64,000 bases of DNA from positions 124,001-188,000 of the forward strand of contig NZ_JADOVH010000002.1 of NCBI RefSeq assembly GCF_015751965.1, read 5' to 3'. A program made the translations under genes and the position numbers. Below, in pieces: positions 35,191-43,449 of this stretch; the first letter of the stretch is position 1; the number at the start of each line of letters is the position of its first letter. Under the pieces are notes generated by a model that saw only the letters and a list, made by a program, of their open reading frames with translations, had not been told where the DNA came from and searched no databases. Source of the DNA: Frigoribacterium sp. CG_9.8 (lineage in GTDB: Bacteria; Actinomycetota; Actinomycetes; Actinomycetales; Microbacteriaceae).

Positions 35191-36534
35191 TTCAAGATAT
35201 TCGTCGAGCTCCCAGCGGGTCACGTCGCGGGTGTGCGGATCCTCGACCGTCTGCTCGTAGCGGGCCACCTCATCCCGTTTCAGGATGCTGAAGACGTCCA
35301 CGAGAGGGGCACCGAGCGCGTGGCGCAGCACCAGGTCGGCATCGAGTGCGTCCAGAGCCATGGTGAGGCTCGTCGGCAACACGGCCGCCGACTCGTTCTC
35401 GTACGACCAGCCGTCCGCACTCGGGGGTATCTCGAGCTCGCGGGTGAGTCCGTCAAGGCCAGCTGCCAACACAGCAGCGACCATCAAGTAGGGGTTTGCC
35501 GCGCCGTCGCCGATGCGTACCTCCAGTCGCGTGCCCGCTCCGCGTTCCGGCGGCACCCGCACCATCGAACTGCGGTTGTCGTGGCCCCAATTGGCTCGGT
35601 AGGGCGCGAGGGTGTCCGGGCCGAGTCGTTTGTAGGCGTTGACCGTGGGGTTGGTGAAGGCGGCGAGCGCCGGAGCATGGGCCAGGATGCCGGCAATCAG
35701 ACGATTCGAGATGGTGGACAGTTGCCCATCCGGCTCACTCATCAGATTGGCGCCCGAGGAATCGATCACTGAAAAGTGCAGGTGGAATCCGCTGCCGCCC
35801 TCATCGGTCCACGGCTTGCCGAGGAAAGTCGCGAGCTTGCCGGCGCGCGCCACGATGTCCTTGATCGCCGTCTTGAACAGAAACGTGCGGTCGGCGGCAC
35901 GCAGGGCCTCGCCGTGCCAGAGGTTGATTTCGTACTGCGATGGGCTGAACTCGTGATTGCCGGCCACGACCCCGATGTCCATTCGGTCGAGCATCCGCAT
36001 CAGGTGCAGAAAGAGGCCGTCGGGGTCGACCCAGGCGCCGGTGGTGTACACGCGCCCGGTGCGGGTGAGTGCCCGCTGCCAGTCGCCGGTCGCTGAACGC
36101 TCGGCGATATAGAACTCGAGTTCCGGCCCGACAATCGGCGTGAGCCCGAGCGCGGTGTATTGCGCGATCACGTTGCGAAGCACTGACCGCGGCGCGAGGC
36201 TGCTCGCGGCACCGTTCGGCTCGAAAGCATCCGCAATGGCGAAGGCGACTCCCGGCTCCCACGGCATCAGCGTGACGGTGGACGGATCGATTCTGCTCAC
36301 GAGGTCCTGCAGCCCGTCGGACATGATGGCGTTGCCGTCGAGCACACCGCCCTGGGTGGTGGTGACCCACACACCCTGGCAGAAGGTCGGGCCACTCGGA
36401 GCCGTGCGCTCCAGTTGGCTCACAAGCAGGTCTTTGGAGCGGGTGATCCCGAGGATATCGGCGTACACCAGCCGCAGCACATCGATACCTGTGGCCTCGA
36501 GCTCTGTGCGGAGTGCGGCTGCATCGAAAGTCAT
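35182..36534 (-). CDS. Glutamine synthetase-like gamma-glutamyl-amine ligase
   Basis: A 450-residue GS-fold enzyme. Motifs: PIVGPELEFYIAER, AGNHEFSPSQYEINL, GSGFHLHFSV, YRANWGHDNRSSMVRVP and RLEVRIGDGAANPYL, giving the metal and nucleotide sites. It lacks the adenylylation Tyr region of housekeeping GlnA. Such type-III-like GS proteins (PuuA, AtdA1, IpuC, GlnA3/4) ligate glutamate to an amine using ATP. The neighbouring amidotransferase, PLP decarboxylase, P450 and ring-cleavage genes make an amine-activation role likely. It has a good ribosome-binding site GGAGG five nucleotides before ATG 36534. Which amine is used cannot be told from sequence. Confidence 0.85.
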   Translation of the reverse strand: MTFDAAALRTELEATGIDVLRLVYADILGITRSKDLLVSQLERTAPSGPTFCQGVWVTTTQGGVLDGNAIMSDGLQDLVSRIDPSTVTLMPWEPGVAFAIADAFEPNGAASSLAPRSVLRNVIAQYTALGLTPIVGPELEFYIAERSATGDWQRALTRTGRVYTTGAWVDPDGLFLHLMRMLDRMDIGVVAGNHEFSPSQYEINLWHGEALRAADRTFLFKTAIKDIVARAGKLATFLGKPWTDEGGSGFHLHFSVIDSSGANLMSEPDGQLSTISNRLIAGILAHAPALAAFTNPTVNAYKRLGPDTLAPYRANWGHDNRSSMVRVPPERGAGTRLEVRIGDGAANPYLMVAAVLAAGLDGLTRELEIPPSADGWSYENESAAVLPTSLTMALDALDADLVLRHALGAPLVDVFSILKRDEVARYEQTVEDPHTRDVTRWELDEYLEDY

Positions 36535-36566
36535 GAATCCTCCAGCCCGATAACCATGGGCACTGG

Positions 36567-36586
36567 ATCGTTCGGCCCTGAACGAT
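36567..36586. promoter_or_regulatory. Perfect inverted repeat between the GS-like and amidotransferase genes
   Basis: ATCGTTC (36567-36573) and GAACGAT (36580-36586) form a 7-bp palindrome with a 6-bp spacer. It lies 33 bp upstream of the GS-like start and 130 bp from the divergent amidotransferase, in the right place for an operator. It shares GTTCGG with the other island sites, but is not the same motif. Confidence 0.5.
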
Positions 36587-36717
36587 TAGTGCGATACTAG
36601 GGCTTAAACCGGTCAACGACGACATCCGCGATATCTGCGGCCCTTGGAATCAGTGTCAGAGTTTGGGCCCCACCCGACCGGCCTGACGGGGAAGAGCCAA
36701 CAGAATAGGCGGTGACG

Positions 36718-37440
36718 ATGACCATGCGTGCGCTGTTCATCCAGCACGACCATGTGAGCCCGACCGGCCCGGTTTCGGAGCGTTTGCGGCAACGTGGCTT
36801 CCACGTGGACGAACTGGTGATCGTCGATGAGCAGCATGTTGACACCCCCAATGTGCGCTTCGACTTTCCGGATGCATCCGACTATGACCTGCTCGTGCCG
36901 ATGGGCGCACCGTGGGGGGCCTGGGACGACGCGGGCATCGGCCGCTGGCTGGTTCCGGAGATCAGCTGGCTTCGGGACGCCGTGAAAAGAGACATCCCGG
37001 TGCTCGGTATTTGCTTCGGTGGCCAGCTGCTGTCCCGGGCTCTCGGTGGCGCGGTCGCCGCTGCCGGTCGACCAGAGATCGGCTGGACGTCGATGCACAG
37101 CGACGACGACGGGCTCGTGCCATCCGGTCCCTGGTTCGAGTTCCACTACGACCGCTGGACGGTGCCGGCCGGCGCCCGCGAGATCGCGCGCACGCCATCC
37201 GCCTCCCAGGCGTTCACTCACGGAAGGAGCCTGGCCGTGCAGTTTCATCCCGAACTCACCGCCGCGAGCCTTGAGGGCTGGTTGAACGCTGGGGGCGCCG
37301 CGAAAGTGATCGCCGACGGCCAGGATCCGGATGCCATGCTCGCCCACACCAGGGCGGAAGAGTCAGCGGCCAGAGCGCGCACCGCCATGCTCGTCGACGC
37401 CTACCTCGAGCGGGTCGCCAAGGTGCTGCCGCGCCCCTAG
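36718..37440 (+). CDS. Class I glutamine amidotransferase-like hydrolase
   Basis: A 240-residue protein of the class I GATase fold. The nucleophilic Cys is in LGICFGGQLL and the catalytic His-Glu in VQFHPEL. In the aniline and polyamine pathways a similar protein accompanies the GS-like ligase and removes the gamma-glutamyl group, which is my inference here. It is divergent from the GS-like gene. Three in-frame starts exist (GTG 36712, ATG 36718, ATG 36724); I choose 36718 because TAGGCG (36706-36711) lies six nucleotides upstream, as in several leaderless genes of this window. Confidence 0.8.
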   Translation: MTMRALFIQHDHVSPTGPVSERLRQRGFHVDELVIVDEQHVDTPNVRFDFPDASDYDLLVPMGAPWGAWDDAGIGRWLVPEISWLRDAVKRDIPVLGICFGGQLLSRALGGAVAAAGRPEIGWTSMHSDDDGLVPSGPWFEFHYDRWTVPAGAREIARTPSASQAFTHGRSLAVQFHPELTAASLEGWLNAGGAAKVIADGQDPDAMLAHTRAEESAARARTAMLVDAYLERVAKVLPRP

Positions 37441-37619
37441 CGCCACTGAGGTGTCAACTCGACAGGTTTTCATGCCGCTGAGGTGTCAACTTGACAGGTT
37501 CCCGCGCTGATTGAGCCTGCGAAGTTGACACCCGAGTGGCCGGGTGAGCGGCCGAGTGAGTGGCCGGGTGAGCGGCCGGGTGAGCGGCCGAGTGGCCGGG
37601 TGAGCGGCCGGCCGGGCCG
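37441..37619. repeat. Repeat-filled intergenic region before the PLP decarboxylase stop
   Basis: A 29-bp block containing GAGGTGTCAACT and GACAGGTT is repeated at 37441-37469 and 37473-37501. GTGTCAACTT (37483-37492) pairs with AAGTTGACAC (37522-37531), a 10-bp hairpin that could terminate both convergent genes. From 37536 to 37616 there are five or more copies of GGCCGGGTGAGC or GGCCGAGTGAG. No gene was seen. Confidence 0.8.
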
Positions 37620-39017
37620 CTAGCGCAGGGTCTCGAGGATCTCGATCACCCGCGCAGCATCCGTCTCGGGGTTCACGAACGCGAGACGCAACACCGTTTT
37701 GCCGTTGAGGGTCGTCGGCACGCAGAGCATCGTGCCCTCGACCGCGGTGGAATGCGACCAGGCCTGATAATCAGCCGTTTGCCAACCCGGACGGTCGAAC
37801 ACCACGACGGAGAGCTCCGGCTCCCGAACGAGCCGCAGGTGGTCGGATGCCCGGATGGCGCTCGCAACCGCCCGCGCGGTCTCGAGAGAGCATTCGATTG
37901 CATCCCGATACCGGTCGGTTCCGTGGGTGGCGAGACTGAACCAGAGGGGGAGCCCGCGCGCGCGCCGGCTCAGGTGCAGTGCGAGTTCGCTGGGATTCCA
38001 CGACTCGCGATCCACGTTATCGAGGTAGTTGGCCCGCTGTGAGTGGGTCGCCCGGGCGAGCGCCGGGTCGCGGTAGAGCAGCGCGCAGCAGTCGTAGGGG
38101 GCGAAGAGCCATTTGTGCGGATCCACGATGAAGCTGTCGGCCTGCTCGATGCCGTTGAAGAGCGCGCGAACGCTCGGGGCGGCGAGTCCTGCCCCACCGT
38201 AGGCACCGTCCACGTGCAGCCAGACTCCGAATTCATGGGCGACGGCTGCGACATCCGCGAGGTCGTCCACGAGCCCCTCATTGGTGGTGCCGGCTGAGGC
38301 GACGACCGCGAACACGTCGGGGGAGCGCTCAAGCACGGCCCGGAGGGCCACCCCGGTGAGGTGGCCGCGAGCATCCATCGGCACCTCGATGACGTCGACG
38401 TCGAGCGCCTTCGCTGCCGAGCGGATGGAGGAGTGGGCGTTCGCGGTGCAGGCGAGCTGCCAGCCGCCGGACGGGCGACCTCCCCGGTGGGACTTCGCCG
38501 TCTCGCGAGCGGTCATGAGTGCGGAGAGATTGCCGGAGGTGCCGCCGGAGACGAAGCATCCGCCCGCTGAATCGGGCCAGCCGAGCAGCCCGACGATCCA
38601 GGCCAGTGCCTCGTTCTCGGCGTAGATCGCTCCCGCTCCCGCCTCCCACAGCCCACCGAAGATATTCGCAGCACTGGTCACGAGGTCGAATGCGATCGCG
38701 GCCCGGGTCGGCGCGGCGGCGATATACGCGAGATTGAGTGGGTCATCCTGCGACCGGGTGGCGGGCTCGAGCACGCGGTCCCAGACGCGCAGGGCGGCCT
38801 CCGCTCCGATGCCGGATGCGGTGATGGTCGGTCCGGCATCCAGGGCGAGATCCGTCGCCGAACGCGCGGTGGAGAGCGGATCGGTGTGCCGCACCACCCG
38901 CCGCGCAGCCCAGCTGGCCGCGAGGTCCACCGTTGCCGATTCGTCCCCCCAAATCTCATGCGACCCGATCTCATGCGACCCGACCTCATGCGACCCGGTA
39001 CCCATTCGGTCGCTCAT
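37620..39017 (-). CDS. PLP-dependent group II amino acid decarboxylase (aromatic amino acid type)
   Basis: A 465-residue fold-type I PLP enzyme. The PLP Lys is in FIVDPHKWLFAPYDC, and FVSGGTSGNLSAL, VVASAGTTNEGLVDDL and WLHVDGAYGGAGL are the other cofactor-site motifs. Family members decarboxylate tyrosine, DOPA, tryptophan or diaminobutyrate. The ATG at 39017 overlaps the P450 stop codon (ATGA), so expression is coupled to the P450. Residues 7-21 hold three copies of GSHE(V/I) from a 15-bp repeat (38953-38997), which suggests a disordered N-terminus. The longer upstream frame (to 39182) lies inside the P450 gene and is rejected. Confidence 0.83.
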   Translation of the reverse strand: MSDRMGTGSHEVGSHEIGSHEIWGDESATVDLAASWAARRVVRHTDPLSTARSATDLALDAGPTITASGIGAEAALRVWDRVLEPATRSQDDPLNLAYIAAAPTRAAIAFDLVTSAANIFGGLWEAGAGAIYAENEALAWIVGLLGWPDSAGGCFVSGGTSGNLSALMTARETAKSHRGGRPSGGWQLACTANAHSSIRSAAKALDVDVIEVPMDARGHLTGVALRAVLERSPDVFAVVASAGTTNEGLVDDLADVAAVAHEFGVWLHVDGAYGGAGLAAPSVRALFNGIEQADSFIVDPHKWLFAPYDCCALLYRDPALARATHSQRANYLDNVDRESWNPSELALHLSRRARGLPLWFSLATHGTDRYRDAIECSLETARAVASAIRASDHLRLVREPELSVVVFDRPGWQTADYQAWSHSTAVEGTMLCVPTTLNGKTVLRLAFVNPETDAARVIEILETLR

Positions 39018-40273
39018 CTCGTGCTCGCCAGCTCGACCCGTACCGGGAACCGCTTGATGCCGTTGACGAAGTTGCTGCGCAGTTTCGAGACTTCGCCGAG
39101 ACGGTGCATTCCGGTGATGCGGGGAAGCAGCTCTTCGTACATCACCCGGATCTCGAGCCGCGCGAGCGCGTTGCCGAGGCACATGTGCGGACCACCACGG
39201 CCAAAGGCCATGTGCTCGTTCGGATTGCGGGTGACATCCATGCGGTAGGGGTCATCGAAGACCTGCGGATCCCGGTTGCCGGCGGCGAACCAGGGCACGA
39301 CCTTGTCGCCCTCTTTGATGGCCTGTCCGTTGATCTCCGTGTCGCGGGTGGCGGTGCGGCGAAAGTGGTAGACCGGGCTCGCCATTCGCAGAAACTCCTC
39401 GACCGCCCAGGGGATCAGCTCCGGCTTCTCCTGCAGCAGCGCGAGCTGGTCGGGGTTTTGCATGAGGTAGTCCATCGAATGGGTGATGGTGTGGCGGGTG
39501 GTCTCGTTTCCGGCGACGACGAGCAGCAGGAAGTAGCTGTTGAAGTCGCGTTCGCTCAGCGGGATGCCGTCCATCGGCGTCTGGTTGACCAGTCGGGAGA
39601 CGAGGTCGGTGCCATCGCCTCCGCGCCGCTGCCTGGCGAGCTCATTGCCGTAGTCGAAGACCTCCTGGGCGGCGGGGGAGCGAAAGGGCAGCAGCCGATA
39701 TTTCTCGCTCTCCGCAGAGTGCGCGAGCACGTCGGTGTGCTCCGGGTCGGTGTTGCCGACCATGCGATTGCCCCAGTCGATGAGGCGATAAATGTCGGTG
39801 TCGGGCACGTCGAGCATGCGGGCGAGCACGCGGATCGGAAAGTCGGCAGCCACCTCGGCGACGAAGTCGAACTCGGTCTTCGCGAAGGCGGCATCGAGCG
39901 TGGATGCCGTGAGGCCGCGCAGGAAAGTCTCGTACCCGGCCACCGCCTTCGGGGTGAACTCGCCCTGCATGAGCCGGCGAAGAGAGCGATGACGCACACC
40001 GTCAGTCTCGAGCATGGACTTGCGCGCCTCGATCTGCTCCGCATCCAGCTCCTCGAGGTTGACGGTGCCGCGCTCGCTCGAGAAGGTCTCGGTGTCGCGC
40101 AGCACGCCGACGATATCGTGGTACTTCGTCAGCGACCAGAAGCCGTGATTCGGGGCATCCTCTTCGTCCCAGTGCACGGGGGAGTTTGCACGCAGCTCGT
40201 CGAAGACCCGCCAGGGATCACCCGACTCGAAGAGATCCAAATCGGCCAAAGTGACATTCGTCGTCGAAGTCAA
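39014..40273 (-). CDS. Cytochrome P450
   Basis: A 419-residue soluble P450. The heme-thiolate motif is FGRGGPHMCLGNALAR (Cys about 354), the I-helix oxygen-binding motif is VVAGNETTRHTI and the ExxR pair is in VEEFLRMASP. It needs an electron-transfer chain; a ferredoxin (44374) and reductase (44570) are encoded in the same island. The start is TTG at 40273 with GAGGA about six to seven nucleotides upstream. The TTAGGGTAC site (40305-40313) lies just upstream, so it is probably controlled with the divergent marR gene. The substrate is unknown; hydroxylation or O-/N-dealkylation of an aromatic compound would fit the ring-cleavage genes. The family resembles CYP124/125-like actinobacterial P450s in overall layout. 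Confidence 0.93.
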   Translation of the reverse strand: MTSTTNVTLADLDLFESGDPWRVFDELRANSPVHWDEEDAPNHGFWSLTKYHDIVGVLRDTETFSSERGTVNLEELDAEQIEARKSMLETDGVRHRSLRRLMQGEFTPKAVAGYETFLRGLTASTLDAAFAKTEFDFVAEVAADFPIRVLARMLDVPDTDIYRLIDWGNRMVGNTDPEHTDVLAHSAESEKYRLLPFRSPAAQEVFDYGNELARQRRGGDGTDLVSRLVNQTPMDGIPLSERDFNSYFLLLVVAGNETTRHTITHSMDYLMQNPDQLALLQEKPELIPWAVEEFLRMASPVYHFRRTATRDTEINGQAIKEGDKVVPWFAAGNRDPQVFDDPYRMDVTRNPNEHMAFGRGGPHMCLGNALARLEIRVMYEELLPRITGMHRLGEVSKLRSNFVNGIKRFPVRVELASTR

Positions 40274-40304
40274 CTCATTCCTCGCTATCAGGTTGGGGGT
40301 GTTG

Positions 40305-40320
40305 TTAGGGTACGAACAAG
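40305..40320. promoter_or_regulatory. Candidate MarR operator upstream of P450 and marR
   Basis: TTAGGGTAC (40305-40313) differs from TTCGGATAC at two positions and continues as GAACAAG, like the site at 34250-34264. It is 32 bp upstream of the P450 TTG and 109 bp upstream of marR, in the shared divergent region. A TAGAGT hexamer (40386-40391) could be the -10 of marR. Confidence 0.5.
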
Positions 40321-40428
40321 TTATCTCCGACGATAGGGCATCCTGCCCCGGTGCGATAGCGCATCGGATCGCGTCCGGCGGTCAATTAGAGTGAGCGCAG
40401 TCTGCATCGCACGTGAGAAGGAGTCCCG

Positions 40429-40929
40429 ATGGCCGGAGCGCACACGCTCGCCGAAACCGAGCGCCAGGTCGACGCCCGACTCGGTGACCTGCGGCTCGAC
40501 TACTCCGCGATGGCGGTCGCCTCCAACCTGTTTCGGGCGGCCAATGCGGTGCGCAATCATTTTGAGCGCACGGTGCTGTCGGAAAACAACCTGTCATGGA
40601 CGGCCTTCGTCGTGCTCTGGGTCACCTGGATCTGGGAGCCGATCGAGACCCGCCAGATCGCTCTCGAGGGTGGATTCTCCAAGGCGACACTCACCGGAGT
40701 GCTCTCCACCCTCGAGGGGCGCGGATGGCTCGCTCGAGAGCGCAGCGCGAGTGACGGTCGCCTCGTGGTGGTGCGCCTCACCCCCGCCGGGCGCTCCCTG
40801 ATGAATACTCTCTTCCCGGCGTTCAACCTGCAGGAGCGTCATATCGCGAGCCCGATCGATCCTGCGCGCCGCGACGAATTCGCCGAGATGCTTCGCCTCG
40901 TGACTGCGCACGCAGAGAAGTCGGAGTAA
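40429..40929 (+). CDS. MarR-family transcriptional regulator
   Basis: A 166-residue winged-helix regulator. The recognition helix and wing are LEGGFSKATLTGVLSTLEGR, GWLARERSASDGR and LVVVRLTPAG. MarR proteins are dimeric repressors released by phenolic or other aromatic ligands. The gene has a clear ribosome-binding site AAGGAG before ATG 40429. It lies between the P450-decarboxylase and ring-cleavage operons, so it is the best candidate for binding the TTCGGATAC sites. Its ligand could be the aromatic substrate or an intermediate. Confidence 0.88.
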   Translation: MAGAHTLAETERQVDARLGDLRLDYSAMAVASNLFRAANAVRNHFERTVLSENNLSWTAFVVLWVTWIWEPIETRQIALEGGFSKATLTGVLSTLEGRGWLARERSASDGRLVVVRLTPAGRSLMNTLFPAFNLQERHIASPIDPARRDEFAEMLRLVTAHAEKSE

Positions 40930-40983
40930 CGAGCGCAGCCAGTGGTTGTAGAGCCTCCCGGGATTCGCTATGGTAATTCATTA

Positions 40984-40992
40984 GTATCCGAA
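40984..40992. promoter_or_regulatory. Candidate MarR operator upstream of the ring-cleavage operon
   Basis: GTATCCGAA (40984-40992) is the exact reverse complement of TTCGGATAC. It sits in a partial palindrome (TCATT at 40978-40982, AATGA at 40991-40995), 40 bp before the aldehyde dehydrogenase start, where a repressor would overlap the promoter. Confidence 0.6.
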
Positions 40993-41031
40993 TGACTTAA
41001 CGAGGAGTCCTTCGACCCGGGAGGCGGCGCG

Positions 41032-42519
41032 ATGACCAGCACCAGCGGCGCGGCGCTGCACCGCATCGAAGTCGCCGGCGTCGCGGTCGATACCCGTCAT
41101 TACATCGGCGGGTTGCGGGTCGCATCCGCCGAGACCTTCGCCAACACCTCGCCGATCGATGGCTCATTTCTTGGTGCGATCTCCCGTGGAACGGCTGTCG
41201 AGGTCGAATTGGCTGTCACGGCTGCCCGGGATGCCTTCCCCGGCTGGGCGGCGACACCTCCGTCCGCGCGCGCCGCGATCCTGCACCGCATCGCCGACCT
41301 CGTCGAGCAAAATCTTGATGCGCTCGCCAACATTGAGACCCTCGACAATGGGGGTTTGCTTCGCAGCAACCTGCGCGGGGTCATGCCTCGGGTGGCCCAC
41401 AACGTGCGGTTCTTCGCCGACTGGCTCGTCGAGCACCTCCACGTCGACGACTTCGAAACGCGGGGGCACAGCAACCACGTGAGCTGGGATCCGTCGGGAG
41501 TCGCCGCGATCATCACGCCGTGGAACGCCCCGCTGATGCTCGCCACCTGGCGCATCGCTCCTGCGCTCGCCGCCGGCGACACGGTCGTGCTGAAACCCGC
41601 CGAGTGGACGCCGCTCACGGCGTCCTTCTTCGCCGACCTCACCAAGCAGGCCGGCCTGCCCGACGGAGTGTTCAACGTCGTGCAGGGCTACGGGGCTGAA
41701 GCCGGCGCCGCGCTCGTCGCGCATCCCGCTCTGAGCCGAATTTCCTTCACCGGCTCGGTGCCGACGGCCAAGTCGATCGCCCGCGCGGCGGCGGAGAACC
41801 TCACCCCCTGCAGCTTCGAGCTTGGCGGCAAGAGCCCGTGCATCGTGCTCGCCGATGCCGACATCGAGCTCGCGGCATCCCTCGCGGTGGAGCAGTACGA
41901 CAATGCCGGACAGGTCTGCCTGTCGGGCACGCGGCTGCTCGTTCACGAGAGCGTCGCTGCCGAGTTCACGGCAGTTTTTATCCGCAAGGTCGAGGCGCTC
42001 GTGCAGGGTGATCCGCGGGATCCGCTCAGCGACATCGGCCCGCAGGTGCACCGCACGCACCTTGAGCGCATCACCGGTTTCGTCGACCGCGCGAGAGCGG
42101 ATGGCGCGACTATCCGTTTCGGAGGCGAACAGAATTCCCGGCTCGGCGGCCTCTACTTTCGCCCCACTCTCGTGGATGACCCGGCCCCCGGTAGTGAGAT
42201 CGTGACGCAGGAGGTCTTCGGACCGGTGCTCACAATGCAGACCTTCGCCACCGACGAAGAGGCGATCGCGCTCGCAAACGGCACCGAATTCGGCCTCGCC
42301 GCGGTGGTCGTCGCCGGCGACCGCGCCCACGCCGAGGCGATCACGACCCGGCTGGTAGCCGGCACGATCTGGGTCAACTGCTTCTTCGTGCGCGACCTCC
42401 GAGCGCCATTCGGCGGCTCGAAGAAATCCGGGGTCGGCCGCGAGGGCGGCACCTGGTCATTCGATTTCTATGCGGACGTGAAGAACACGGTCGTCGCTCC
42501 CAACGGTTGGAAGGAATAG
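41032..42519 (+). CDS. Aldehyde dehydrogenase (HpaE-like)
   Basis: A 495-residue NAD(P)-dependent aldehyde dehydrogenase. The catalytic Cys is in NAGQVCLSGTRLLV, the general-base Glu in FELGGKSPCIVLADAD, the Asn in TPWNAPLML, and FTGSVPTAKSIA is the cofactor loop. The position directly before an HpaD-type dioxygenase suggests it oxidises 5-carboxymethyl-2-hydroxymuconate semialdehyde (HpaE), though oxidation of an aryl-acetaldehyde or gamma-glutamyl aldehyde is also possible. The ribosome-binding site GGGAGG is present. It is the first gene of a five-gene operon (ALDH, dioxygenase, FAH, ferredoxin, reductase). Confidence 0.88.
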   Translation: MTSTSGAALHRIEVAGVAVDTRHYIGGLRVASAETFANTSPIDGSFLGAISRGTAVEVELAVTAARDAFPGWAATPPSARAAILHRIADLVEQNLDALANIETLDNGGLLRSNLRGVMPRVAHNVRFFADWLVEHLHVDDFETRGHSNHVSWDPSGVAAIITPWNAPLMLATWRIAPALAAGDTVVLKPAEWTPLTASFFADLTKQAGLPDGVFNVVQGYGAEAGAALVAHPALSRISFTGSVPTAKSIARAAAENLTPCSFELGGKSPCIVLADADIELAASLAVEQYDNAGQVCLSGTRLLVHESVAAEFTAVFIRKVEALVQGDPRDPLSDIGPQVHRTHLERITGFVDRARADGATIRFGGEQNSRLGGLYFRPTLVDDPAPGSEIVTQEVFGPVLTMQTFATDEEAIALANGTEFGLAAVVVAGDRAHAEAITTRLVAGTIWVNCFFVRDLRAPFGGSKKSGVGREGGTWSFDFYADVKNTVVAPNGWKE

Positions 42520-42522
42520 CTC

Positions 42523-43449
42523 ATGGGTGAAATTGTCGGTGTTGGCCTGATCGCGCACGTGCCAACCATCATGCTGTCGAAAGAGATACGCATGGAGCTG
42601 AACGAGGGGAAGGACTCGACTCTCGTCTCGGGCCTCGAGAAGCTCCGGGCGGATATCTTCGAGACTGCCGGTGAGGGGACTGAGGACTACGACACCGTCA
42701 TCGTGCTCGACAGCCACTGGGCATCCACCGTCGAGTTCATCGTCACCTCGCAGGAGCGCCGTCACGGCCTGTTCACCTCGGAGGAACTGCCGCGGGGCAT
42801 GCACGGCGTGCCATTTGACTTTCGCGGTGACCCGGAACTCGCCGAGCTTATCGCTGCGCAGGACGAGAAGAATGGCACCTGGATCACCCCGATCGACGAC
42901 CCAGACCTACCGGTGATGTACGCGACGATCAACCTCTGGAAGTACCTCGGTGAGGGCCTGCCCGATAAGAAGTGGATCAGCGTGAGCCTCTGCCAGACCG
43001 CCACCGATGAGGACTTCCTGCGAGCCGGCCGCGCGATCGGCGAGGCCGTTGCCAAGAGTGATCGACGGGTCATCCTGCTCGCCTCCGGTGCCCTGTCGCA
43101 CACTTTTTATAAGCTGCGCGAGTTGCGTAAGCATGAGATGGCGGATCCGAGTCACATCTTCTCGGAGGCGGCGCGTGTTGCCGACTACGAGCGTCTCGAC
43201 TGGTTCACGGCGGGCGACCACGCGAAGGTGCTGGAGACGATGCCGGCGTTCCACCGGGTGCGCCCGGAGGGCATGTTTGGGCATTGGCTACTCACGATCG
43301 GCGCCATCGGCGAAGAGGCCTGCACTGCTCCCGGGGTGCTCTACAGCGAATACGAGAACTCGATCGGCACCGGCCAGGTGCATGTGTGGTTCCCGCGACC
43401 CGAGGGTGGATTCCCTCCGGCGAAAGACCTGGTGCTCTCGCGTGAGTGA
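42523..43449 (+). CDS. Class III extradiol ring-cleavage dioxygenase (homoprotocatechuate 2,3-dioxygenase-like)
   Basis: A 308-residue LigB-superfamily enzyme that opens a catechol ring next to the hydroxyl groups using Fe(II) and O2. It resembles E. coli HpaD: start MGEIVGVGLIAHVPTI with the metal His, DTVIVLDSHW with the second His, GLFTSEELP, LLASGALSHTF and the terminal GTGQVHVWFP. That similarity favours 3,4-dihydroxyphenylacetate or a near analogue as substrate. It begins 3 bp after the ALDH stop with ribosome-binding site AAGGAA and overlaps the next gene. Confidence 0.87.
   Translation: MGEIVGVGLIAHVPTIMLSKEIRMELNEGKDSTLVSGLEKLRADIFETAGEGTEDYDTVIVLDSHWASTVEFIVTSQERRHGLFTSEELPRGMHGVPFDFRGDPELAELIAAQDEKNGTWITPIDDPDLPVMYATINLWKYLGEGLPDKKWISVSLCQTATDEDFLRAGRAIGEAVAKSDRRVILLASGALSHTFYKLRELRKHEMADPSHIFSEAARVADYERLDWFTAGDHAKVLETMPAFHRVRPEGMFGHWLLTIGAIGEEACTAPGVLYSEYENSIGTGQVHVWFPRPEGGFPPAKDLVLSRE

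Noticed and set aside
37536-37616. GGCCGGGTGAGC repeats considered as a CRISPR or origin iteron array
   Set aside because: They are contiguous, degenerate and between two convergent gene ends; no replication genes are near.
43007-43441. Upstream extension of the FAH-family frame inside the dioxygenase gene
   Set aside because: This part overlaps the HpaD-like coding region in another frame and resembles no FAH N-terminus; GTG 43442 fits the family start and operon overlap.
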